DNA of 64,000 nucleotides, taken from NCBI RefSeq assembly GCF_003987565.1, contig NZ_NGJY01000001.1, positions 496,001 through 560,000 on the forward strand. The letters are read 5' to 3'. A model generated the notes under the pieces. That model was not told the DNA's origin, did no database searches, and saw only the letters and a program-made list of their open reading frames with translations. The position numbers and the translations under genes are program-made. Source of the DNA: Vagococcus fessus. GTDB taxonomy: Bacteria > Bacillota > Bacilli > Lactobacillales > Vagococcaceae. Shown piece by piece: positions 10,062 through 17,428 of the stretch. Each line of letters begins with the position of its first letter. The stretch's first letter is position 1.

Positions 10062-10756
10062 TAATCGTTCTCCTCCATGACAAATGACCCAACAATACAT
10101 TGATACCTTGTCTTTAAAATAAAATCTGTTAAATTTTCATTCACTTGTTCTGCTGTTATATTTGAAATAAGCCGAGTGCCTTGTAAATTATAATCATCGC
10201 TTCCTTTTTTACTCTTAGGAATTCCAAAAATTTTACGAAACCCATTTTCTTTAATTAATTCTTTTTCTACCAATTCATAGTCTCTGCTAGCTTCTCTCAA
10301 CTCAGGATGCGACGTAAAGACCTTGTGGTTGCCTGGTATATAGACTTTAAGTAGCTGATCAAACAACACTTTATAATTCCATGTTTCCCTTTCATTCCAC
10401 AAAAAATAAGTAAGAGCAGGTTCATCTAAAACATCATAAACTCTACCTACATATAAAGAACAGTTTAAATAGCCACACACAACAATGTCACCTTTTGTAA
10501 TTTTAGTGTCGTCACCACTATTAAATTTTTTATCACTAAATCCCCAAACAGGTACCTTAGTCACCTCTTTTTTCAGTAACTCCTCAAAAACTTCTTTATT
10601 TTTTTTACTTTTTTCAGTGCAATCTTTTGAAATCTCCTCTAACATCGACTTCACATCAACTGGCATTCCTAAAGTATTTTTGCGATTATTTTTATCTAAT
10701 GGATTATCCCTAGAATCCCCTATAGGTGAATAAAACACTTTATTTTTCTCCGTCAT
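10061..10756 (-). CDS. Putative EVE/PUA-like reader protein, first gene of ATPase-HNH operon
   Basis: The 231-residue protein has no family I can name with certainty. Residues about 85-140 hold K-G-D-I-V-V, then L-Y-V-G-R-V, then W-N-E-R-E-T-W-N-Y. This spacing of a GD turn, a GxV strand and paired tryptophans resembles EVE/PUA-like domains that read modified bases. The N-terminal 70 residues are Lys-rich and polar. It is the first gene of a tightly coupled three-gene unit: its stop overlaps the ATPase start. AGGGG lies 5-6 nt before the ATG, and a palindromic operator-like site lies just upstream. A role as a modified-nucleic-acid sensor for the ATPase and HNH partners is inference. Confidence 0.55.
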   Translation of the reverse strand: MTEKNKVFYSPIGDSRDNPLDKNNRKNTLGMPVDVKSMLEEISKDCTEKSKKNKEVFEELLKKEVTKVPVWGFSDKKFNSGDDTKITKGDIVVCGYLNCSLYVGRVYDVLDEPALTYFLWNERETWNYKVLFDQLLKVYIPGNHKVFTSHPELREASRDYELVEKELIKENGFRKIFGIPKSKKGSDDYNLQGTRLISNITAEQVNENLTDFILKTRYQCIVGSFVMEEND

Positions 10757-10780
10757 AATATCCCCTTATCTTAATAGATA

Positions 10781-10802
10781 TAGTACTGTACTAAATGTAC
10801 TA
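10781..10802. promoter_or_regulatory. Operator-like palindrome upstream of the reader-ATPase-HNH operon
   Basis: TAGTAC-T-GTACTA (10781-10793) is a perfect inverted repeat and is followed after 3 bp by another GTACTA half-site (10797-10802). It lies 25-45 bp upstream of the first gene, where a repressor would act. A weak promoter (TTGTGT, 17 bp, TACATT) overlaps it on the minus strand. Confidence 0.5.
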
Positions 10803-10916
10803 TTTTATTAAATAACACACAATATTATTTTTAACAATCTCATCCAGTTGTTAAACTCTATTATTTATTAAAAATATATTTTATAAATAACAAAAGTCTC
10901 ATTAACTTAAAATAAA

Positions 10917-10957
10917 AAATGAGCCAATCTCCCCCAGAAAGGAAGACTGTCTCATTT
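10917..10957 (-). terminator. Rho-independent terminator after mcrC
   Basis: An imperfect hairpin pairs AATGAGACAGTCTTCC with GGGGGAGATTGGCTCATT and is followed on the minus strand by a T-rich run. It closes the mcrBC operon. Confidence 0.7.
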
Positions 10958-10961
10958 ATTT

Positions 10962-12266
10962 TTAATTCAAACTTTCATTTAAGTTAAACATCTCTATAAT
11001 CTGTTCCGCCATGTTATCTGAAAATAAATCGATGAATCTCACTTGAATTCTAGCACCTAACTCGGTAGATTCTCCGATCAGACTTCTAAATTCATTAGGT
11101 TGGTAGGCTGTAGTATAGGGATAAATCAAGACAACTTTTTTTACGTGTTCGCCCTTATGACAGTAGCGCGTATGATAGGCATACATCTGGTAAGCATCCG
11201 CTTGACTTGGGCCTTTCTCATTGAGAATCTTCCACTTAGTATCTGCAATAATCGTGCCTTGAGCTTTATCTTTATACCTAACGACAAGGTCTGGTCGTAA
11301 GTGATAGCTCGCTTTTGTTTCAGCTGTTTTATCAAATAACGCATAGGCTTTATCTTGAGAAGAGACAGTAGCCTCTGGTAAATACTGCGTCACCAGTGTC
11401 GCAACGTAACTCTCAAATAGCTTTTCCATTGGGAATAAAATAGCAAAAGCCTGAGTTGAACCTCGGAACGACGTCAATGATTTGCCACTTAAAAACAACT
11501 GACACCACTCAAGAGCTTGGGTGTAATGACCATAAGTCCTACCTAGCTTAACCTTTTGAAAAGCTTGTTCAGGATTAGAAACCGTACTCACACAATTAAG
11601 GTGGACAAGCTGCTCTTTAATCAGTCGATTATTCCTTGCATCTTTGCTTTTTTTTAAAAGAAATTCTAGCGTTGTCTTTAATAATTGGTTTTCAATTATG
11701 TCAATTAAATACTCGTCAAATGCATTGTAAAAATAAGCTTGATTAATGTTATTTTTACGAATATGCTGTGTCACGAGTAACTTGCCTTTAAGAAATTTCT
11801 CATTGCGTTCTACATTGACATAATCCGATTTTAAGCCTCGTTTAATAACAGCATCTGACTCACTTAAAAACATCGAAATAAAGACCTCGAGTAAATTTGT
11901 TTTACTGACATCCAAATGAGTCATGTTGAACGTCTTACCATTAAGACGTCGAACTGTTTTTAGCATGGTTAAAAACAACTGACGGAGCTCTTTTTTATCA
12001 CCAGCTTCTCCAGATTGATTATAAAGCTTAGGTAATATCTCAATAGTCAGACCTGATTGCGTCTGCAGCACACCCACGTAATTCATGACCTGTACACCGT
12101 TACGAATCGGCTTTAAAAAAGGCATCACATCTGACTGTGGCTGCTCTAGCTCTAATCGAAGTGCCTCAATATCCTGCTTCGTCACTTCTACGCCATCTAT
12201 TACGGTAGCCGCAAAAATAGGTTGAAATTCTCTAACTGAGATAAACCGATTGTTCTGAGCGACCAT
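10962..12266 (-). CDS. mcrC: McrC-like nuclease subunit of a McrBC type IV restriction system
   Basis: McrC is the cutting partner of the GTPase McrB, which acts on modified DNA. The 434-residue length and the order of segments fit the family: an N-terminal beta-rich region with G-L-T-I-E-I-L-P-K, a central helical region with Y-N-A-F-D-E-Y, and a C-terminal PD-(D/E)XK core visible as L-R-P-D-L-V-V followed by I-I-A-D-T-K-W-K. The start lies 1 bp after the mcrB stop with GAGGTAGGG upstream, so the genes are coupled. The catalytic residues appear intact. Confidence 0.92.
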   Translation of the reverse strand: MVAQNNRFISVREFQPIFAATVIDGVEVTKQDIEALRLELEQPQSDVMPFLKPIRNGVQVMNYVGVLQTQSGLTIEILPKLYNQSGEAGDKKELRQLFLTMLKTVRRLNGKTFNMTHLDVSKTNLLEVFISMFLSESDAVIKRGLKSDYVNVERNEKFLKGKLLVTQHIRKNNINQAYFYNAFDEYLIDIIENQLLKTTLEFLLKKSKDARNNRLIKEQLVHLNCVSTVSNPEQAFQKVKLGRTYGHYTQALEWCQLFLSGKSLTSFRGSTQAFAILFPMEKLFESYVATLVTQYLPEATVSSQDKAYALFDKTAETKASYHLRPDLVVRYKDKAQGTIIADTKWKILNEKGPSQADAYQMYAYHTRYCHKGEHVKKVVLIYPYTTAYQPNEFRSLIGESTELGARIQVRFIDLFSDNMAEQIIEMFNLNESLN

Positions 12267-12267
12267 C

Positions 12268-14163
12268 TTAATACCCTACCTCTACGAGTTGTGTCATCGC
12301 TTTTATAAAATCATCTTTCGAGATAGAATTAGCGATAACGTATGTCGGTTCTTCAAACCCACTCACCAAATCATTAAACTGACTGTTAAATAATCCGCTA
12401 AAACGGGGCTTCTCTTTAATATAAATCCCTCTCGTATCATTTAAAATAGCCTTTATCTTATCGTAATCGTCATAAAAATACTCTTGTAATAACGGAATCA
12501 CCTTCGTTTCAATGACTGACTGTAACTCTTCTAACGTACTAATCGAAAGGAAAAAAGCATGCCCTAATGTATGATCACGGTCATACAGATACTCGATACG
12601 TTCATTAAGTGTTTCTAGTATAAGTGACACATCAATCCCCTCGATACTCCCCACTTTATCTTTCACTAATTGCGAATTTGGCATTTTTTCAATGAACTCA
12701 AAACGACGACGTAATGCAGTATCCATCATTGCAATCGAACGATCTGCCGTGTTCATAGTCCCTAAAAGGTGGACATTCTGCGGAACACCAAACGTTTCAC
12801 CAGAATAAGGCAAGACCACACTCAATGCTTCTTCAGCCCCCAAGCGCTTTGAAGGCTCAATAAGTGTGATTAGCTCACCAAAAATCTTACTGATATTTCC
12901 ACGGTTTATTTCATCAATAACAAATAGAAAGTTTTGCTCTGGATTTTCCTTCGCATTCTTACAAAACGCCTTAAAAACACCATCCTTAACACGATAATTT
13001 ATCTTACCGTCTTCCGTCTCAGCGTAGATTCCCTCAATAAAATCTTCATACCCATACGATTGATGGAACGTCACAACCTTAACAAAATACTCGCTATCCG
13101 CTACAGGAGTCTCTGCGACGTAGCTCCCAATTTCTTCTGCTGCTACTTTTCCATTTTCTGTAACCGCCCAATTATCCGAATCATCTTTCGTAAAATAATC
13201 CAATCCTGTCCGACTCGCCACATTCGTTGATTTTTCATCAGCGTTGGTGATGATAGTTTTTGTAATAGTCTGTTGTGCATTTTTACTCATTTTAGTATTC
13301 CCAAACTCTTCCAATACCTCTAATCTAGAAAATGCTCCTAGTTTAATTGCCGGATAGCCTGCTTTTTTCATGGCTAATAAGATAGCATCTCGCCAAGATA
13401 GTGAGTTGAAATTGACAGTTTCTTGTGAAAGCGACTGCCCTGAAATCAGCTCTTTTTTATAGTTGGAAATGCTGTAGGTCTTGCCTGTTCCTGGTGGTCC
13501 GTACAAAATTTTATTCCAGCCTTTACTCTTAACCATCTCTACCCCTCGCTCCTCTATCGTTACCGCCTCAAAATAATCTGCGGTTCTTTCTAAATAATTA
13601 CTAAGTGACTCGTACGCTTCATCTGAAATCAGAACATCAACAGCTATTATCTTCCCTTCTTCATCTTGAGTAATAGTGACCGGGAGTTCAACTAATACTT
13701 TTTCACCCAATGAGGATATATAAGCATTGGTATTAGTCGTATGCTTACCTGACGTATCATAAAGATTGAAATAACGAACAGTTAGACCCGTTATCAGATT
13801 ATCCCCCTTTGCTTCTCCTGCATTAAACATAAACTCCAGCGCATAGTTGTGATCTAACGACAGATGAAGAGACGCATTTCGCCAAGCATAATTTCTATTT
13901 TGAGCACTTCCATTCGCAAAATGAATGCATTCCAAACCATTTGAAAACCAGCTATCTTTAAACCCATCTTCCTTGTAGAATGAATTATTTTCTGCCCACA
14001 CCCCTTTTAATCCTAGTGTGTTATTTTTAGTATTTACCCTATTCTTTTCTGCATAATAATCAGTTGCTTGCGTGACCTCTGGGTTTACTTTTGTTAAAAT
14101 CTTCTTCTGTCCAACGGTCACAAAAAATGTCAACATCTCTTTTAATACATCTTTACTAATCAA
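12268..14163 (-). CDS. mcrB: McrB-like GTPase of a McrBC type IV restriction system
   Basis: McrB recognises modified DNA and hydrolyses GTP to drive translocation. The N-terminal third resembles the MrcB_N (DUF3578) domain, which reads DNA. It is followed by Walker A (G-P-P-G-T-G-K-T), Walker B (F-V-I-D-E-I-N-R-G) and the McrB hallmark M-N-T-A-D-R-S with a downstream R-R-R-F. The frame extends to a TTG at 14211 (647 residues), but GAAAGG lies 9 nt before a second TTG at 14163, giving 631 residues. That start is preferred, and no ribosome site is seen for the upper one. Confidence 0.9.
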   Translation of the reverse strand: MISKDVLKEMLTFFVTVGQKKILTKVNPEVTQATDYYAEKNRVNTKNNTLGLKGVWAENNSFYKEDGFKDSWFSNGLECIHFANGSAQNRNYAWRNASLHLSLDHNYALEFMFNAGEAKGDNLITGLTVRYFNLYDTSGKHTTNTNAYISSLGEKVLVELPVTITQDEEGKIIAVDVLISDEAYESLSNYLERTADYFEAVTIEERGVEMVKSKGWNKILYGPPGTGKTYSISNYKKELISGQSLSQETVNFNSLSWRDAILLAMKKAGYPAIKLGAFSRLEVLEEFGNTKMSKNAQQTITKTIITNADEKSTNVASRTGLDYFTKDDSDNWAVTENGKVAAEEIGSYVAETPVADSEYFVKVVTFHQSYGYEDFIEGIYAETEDGKINYRVKDGVFKAFCKNAKENPEQNFLFVIDEINRGNISKIFGELITLIEPSKRLGAEEALSVVLPYSGETFGVPQNVHLLGTMNTADRSIAMMDTALRRRFEFIEKMPNSQLVKDKVGSIEGIDVSLILETLNERIEYLYDRDHTLGHAFFLSISTLEELQSVIETKVIPLLQEYFYDDYDKIKAILNDTRGIYIKEKPRFSGLFNSQFNDLVSGFEEPTYVIANSISKDDFIKAMTQLVEVGY

Positions 14164-14234
14164 ATCATCATCCCTTTCACTCTCAAGATAACTTTCATTA
14201 AATAACACCAATCATTATTCATTTCTTCTCACCC

Positions 14235-14263
14235 ATTATAACGTAAGACCTCATAACTGACGA
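14235..14263 (-). promoter_or_regulatory. Candidate mcrBC promoter
   Basis: On the minus strand TCGTCA (14263-14258) and TATAAT (14240-14235) are 17 bp apart. The predicted start of transcription is near 14228, upstream of both possible mcrB starts. Confidence 0.6.
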
Positions 14264-14274
14264 TAGATAGACAA

Positions 14275-14322
14275 ATAAAAGAAACCAAACCTTTTAATCT
14301 AAGGTCGGTTTCTTTTGTCTTA
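14275..14322 (-). terminator. Rho-independent terminator after the anti-sigma gene
   Basis: A stem of AAAAGAAACC..ACCTT with its complement and loop TTAATCT lies between the anti-sigma-like gene and the mcrB promoter, with U-rich flanks on both strands. Confidence 0.75.
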
Positions 14323-14339
14323 TTTATTATATATAGAAA

Positions 14340-15020
14340 CTACTCAAACACCACATACAACACTACCACCTGTTCAGCTTCACTCTTTTTATGCTCGGCT
14401 AGAGTATCCTTTAATGTTGAATAAACATTTCCTCCTGTAGTCCACCATCTTAAAAAATATTCTTTATTCGGAGTTATCTTCATGCTGTCCTCTATTTCAC
14501 CGCTTGATCCTACACCGTTACTCGTATCAAAATTTAGTGTTCCTAAATCAAACTCTCCCCTAGTCGACCCTCCTCCTGTTGTCATGATTTCTGCTTTTAA
14601 CTTTCCTAGCTTTTTATCATCCTGAGACGGTTCCATTAGCCAATCTATACTTCCTGACATCCCTCTAGATTCTATTCCTACGCTAGTAACCAACTCATGT
14701 TTTACCTTTTCACCTTTCTCATAGGCATCTATATAAAGGGAAACCTCTTTCGCATCAGAGTTAAATCCATAGCTTCCTGATGAGTCTATTAGTAACTTTA
14801 AGACACCTATATCATTATCTTTTACCACTAACTTGCCATTCGGCACACCAGGTGCTTCGCTTCCTTGAAATGGGTAATAATTATAATAGAATTGATATCC
14901 TCCTACCGTTATGCCACTGACAATTAAAACTGTCACAAGTGAAATTAACATAGTTGTTAAATAACGCTTTTTCTTTGACTTACCAACTAATTTTTCAAAC
15001 TCATTATCATTTAATTCCAT
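14340..15020 (-). CDS. Membrane-anchored protein, probable anti-sigma factor
   Basis: The 226-residue protein has a short cytoplasmic N-terminus (about 1-19, basic at its end), one transmembrane helix (about 20-42) and an extracytoplasmic domain of about 180 residues. It follows the ECF sigma gene by only 6 bp and starts with GAGG 9 nt before the ATG. A one-helix membrane protein directly downstream of an ECF sigma factor is usually its anti-sigma factor, which is the basis of this call. There is no recognisable zinc-binding HxxxCxxC motif, so it is not a ZAS-type anti-sigma factor. The signal it senses is unknown. Confidence 0.55.
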   Translation of the reverse strand: MELNDNEFEKLVGKSKKKRYLTTMLISLVTVLIVSGITVGGYQFYYNYYPFQGSEAPGVPNGKLVVKDNDIGVLKLLIDSSGSYGFNSDAKEVSLYIDAYEKGEKVKHELVTSVGIESRGMSGSIDWLMEPSQDDKKLGKLKAEIMTTGGGSTRGEFDLGTLNFDTSNGVGSSGEIEDSMKITPNKEYFLRWWTTGGNVYSTLKDTLAEHKKSEAEQVVVLYVVFE

Positions 15021-15026
15021 TCATAC

Positions 15027-15497
15027 TTACCTCGCTTCCATAATCCTACGTAATTTTTTTCGTATGCGATACAATTCAGTTTTTAAACTTTCTTTCGGCC
15101 TATTTAAAATAAAGCCAATCTCGTCAAAGCTTAATCCTTCTTCATATTTTAATAATAAAAGAATCACTTCTTTTAACTCTAACTTCTCTAATGCCTCATG
15201 TAATTCTGTATAATCCACTTTCAGTTCAAGCCACTCTGGAGAATAATACTGCTGATGGAGGATTTCCTGATACCGTTTTTTTCGATTATACAAATTATAA
15301 TAAAGATTAATGCCCACTCTAAAAATCCAAGGTCTTATTTTGTTATAAGGAAGGACATCTTCAATTTCCAAAATCTTGACGATGGTATCTTGAGCAATAT
15401 CTTTTGCATCTTGCTCTCCACAACCATTTTTGATTAAATACCCAATCAACTCATTCAAAATAGCCATTACTTCTTTTTCATAATTAGTCAGATTCAT
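15027..15497 (-). CDS. ECF-type RNA polymerase sigma factor
   Basis: The 156-residue protein has a region-2 signature (A-K-D-I-A-Q-D-T-I-V-K, then I-R-P-W-I-F-R-V-G-I-N-L) and a region-4 HTH (E-E-G-L-S-F-D-E-I-G-F-I-L-N). This is the two-domain plan of extracytoplasmic-function sigma factors. A longer frame begins at 15551, but GGGAGGGG lies just before the ATG at 15497, giving M-N-L-T-N-Y. It is co-transcribed with the membrane protein downstream. A minus-strand promoter-like TTCACT/TATAGT pair at 18 bp lies just upstream. Target genes cannot be told from the window. Confidence 0.85.
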   Translation of the reverse strand: MNLTNYEKEVMAILNELIGYLIKNGCGEQDAKDIAQDTIVKILEIEDVLPYNKIRPWIFRVGINLYYNLYNRKKRYQEILHQQYYSPEWLELKVDYTELHEALEKLELKEVILLLLKYEEGLSFDEIGFILNRPKESLKTELYRIRKKLRRIMEAR

Positions 15498-15565
15498 TAT
15501 TCCCCTCCCTTCACTACTATAACAAATGAAATTGGAAAAAGTGAACAACACTTAGTCTAGTTTTT

Positions 15566-15607
15566 TTAAAAAAAGACCTGAACTTTAAATAATTTAGGCC
15601 TTTTTCT
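15566..15607. terminator. Terminator-like hairpin between divergent genes
   Basis: AAAAAGRCCT arms flank a T/A-rich centre, with T-runs on both strands. It lies upstream of both neighbours, so it ends no gene now present. It may be left from a lost gene. Confidence 0.5.
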
Positions 15608-15910
15608 TATGTATTTCTATTAAATAACACTTTTTTACTATCATTTTTTTATCCATTTTACCTAAAAAGTCCGATAAACAATTCACAAATATTGAATTTT
15701 TCTTGAAAAATTTCAGGTTATTTTATTCTCTTAAAACAATACATCTGATTGAAATAAACATACAAATTTAATGACACTGTCAATTATCATGATAAAATAA
15801 AACTTATTTATAAAAAATAATTATTATTTTTACTTTCAATCCTAAAAGTAGCCTTACTTAATTTTCAATGGTAAAATTCAAGCATAATATAAATTGGAGG
15901 TTTTATCATT
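15608..15910. other. Gene-free stretch before the first Mga-like gene
   Basis: This is very AT-rich DNA with no open frame of note. It must hold the promoter of the Mga-like gene at 15911 (TTGGAGG ribosome site at 15894-15900), but no convincing -35/-10 pair stands out. Nothing else is seen. Confidence 0.5.
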
Positions 15911-17407
15911 TTGTTTAAATTATTTTTAAAAAAGAATGAAATACGAACTTTGACAGTACTCTCAAGGCTTAGAGCTACTCACTATACGTCAAAACAAGAC
16001 CTTTCAGAGACACTTTCTATTCCACAATCGACTCTTAATCGTGACATAAAAGAACTTGATAGTATCCTAAAGCTTGACCCTGAATTACCTCAAATAGAAA
16101 TTAAAGGTAATAACTTAAAAATCATTAACACCCCAAAGAAAAATAACAGTAACACATTATTGAGAACCACTTTGCAGTATTACGTTGAAAAGTCATACCC
16201 TTATCAAATTATGCAGTGCCTTGCTATATGTAAAAAAATAGAAATTGATAATTTGTGTGAACAAGTTTCTATTTCTAAAAGTTATCTTTTTCAGCAACTT
16301 TCAACGCTTAACAGCTACTTAAACACTTACCACGTTCAAATAAAAATTATTGATAATCACGTTCAATTTGATGGTCCGCTACAAAATAGATTTGTTGTCA
16401 CTTTTTTACTTTACGACACAAACTGTAAATTATTCAGTGAACAGCCCATACAAAATGCTAAAGAATTATCTTATATTAAAAACGCCCTTAACGAAGAGGT
16501 AAAGCCTGATTTTAATCCGGTTAATACTCGTCGCTCACTCAATCTATTAAAATACTATCATTTATATTTAGATGAACTTGAAAGAACCATTGATATGAAT
16601 TCAGAACTTGGTCAATTATTAGATCTATTCAATCGATATTTTCCCGTTTTCAACGAGCCCATGCCGAAAAATCTCAGACCTTTTTTTTCATTTCTAACAA
16701 ATCTCACCTTTACACGTTTACGTCAGGAAGATGAGCATGTTGAAATTCTTTCTAAAATGCTAAAAGAAGACCTCCCATTGATCCATGAATCTAATGAAGT
16801 GTCCCAAGCCCTACTATCATTAATCCCAACACTGAGTAAACCTCAACAGATTTTATTTTCAGGCACAGTCCTAATCTACACCATCTATTTAAATGTGTTT
16901 GGTTGTGATATCAAAGAACCGTTTAGTAATAGTGACTTATTAGTTGACTTAATGGAGGAAGGTGAGTGTATTCCTGTCGTAGATTTAAAAGATGATCGTT
17001 CACTTGAGGCATTTAAGCATCTAACTAATAATTCTGTTCTTCCTTTAGTATTAAAATATAATAGACTTTTTGAGCAGTATATTGAATTTTTTTATTGGTA
17101 CAATCAAACTACAACTCTTTCTATCCGACTGGATTTTGAAAACAGTGTTATTTTTGAGCACTATGTCCAAAAAGAATTAGAAAAATTATTTAATACTTCT
17201 ATTTTAAACTTTAGTCATGACGACACTAGAGTTGACTTAATTATTTCAGATCAACTCTACAAAGACGATCAAGCTGACTACTTCTTTTATTATCCAGACT
17301 TACAATCTGAATTTCTCTTTGATTCCCTAGTAGCTTACATACCAGCTATTTACACCAAAAAGAACAAGCGTATTACTAATCAAAAAATAAAAGACACACT
17401 CCTTTAA
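15911..17407 (+). CDS. Mga-like transcriptional regulator (first of three)
   Basis: Mga-family proteins are DNA-binding activators that often control surface protein genes and may sense sugars through PRD-like domains. The 498-residue protein has an N-terminal HTH (S-K-Q-D-L-S-E-T-L-S-I-P-Q-S-T-L-N-R-D-I) and a second, Mga-type HTH (E-I-D-N-L-C-E-Q-V-S-I-S-K-S-Y-L-F-Q-Q-L) near 100-130. It starts with TTG, 10 nt after GGAGG; no better start is near. It converges on the LPXTG adhesin gene over a shared terminator, which makes the adhesin and the WxL locus its likely targets. Confidence 0.8.
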   Translation: MFKLFLKKNEIRTLTVLSRLRATHYTSKQDLSETLSIPQSTLNRDIKELDSILKLDPELPQIEIKGNNLKIINTPKKNNSNTLLRTTLQYYVEKSYPYQIMQCLAICKKIEIDNLCEQVSISKSYLFQQLSTLNSYLNTYHVQIKIIDNHVQFDGPLQNRFVVTFLLYDTNCKLFSEQPIQNAKELSYIKNALNEEVKPDFNPVNTRRSLNLLKYYHLYLDELERTIDMNSELGQLLDLFNRYFPVFNEPMPKNLRPFFSFLTNLTFTRLRQEDEHVEILSKMLKEDLPLIHESNEVSQALLSLIPTLSKPQQILFSGTVLIYTIYLNVFGCDIKEPFSNSDLLVDLMEEGECIPVVDLKDDRSLEAFKHLTNNSVLPLVLKYNRLFEQYIEFFYWYNQTTTLSIRLDFENSVIFEHYVQKELEKLFNTSILNFSHDDTRVDLIISDQLYKDDQADYFFYYPDLQSEFLFDSLVAYIPAIYTKKNKRITNQKIKDTLL

Positions 17408-17425
17408 GAGCGTGTCTTTTATTTT
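17389..17425. terminator. Bidirectional terminator between the Mga-like gene and the adhesin
   Basis: AAAAGACACxCxC pairs with GxGxGTGTCTTTT around the Mga-like gene's stop codon, with T-runs on the plus strand and A-runs in front. It serves both convergent genes. Confidence 0.85.
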
Positions 17426-17428
17426 ATA

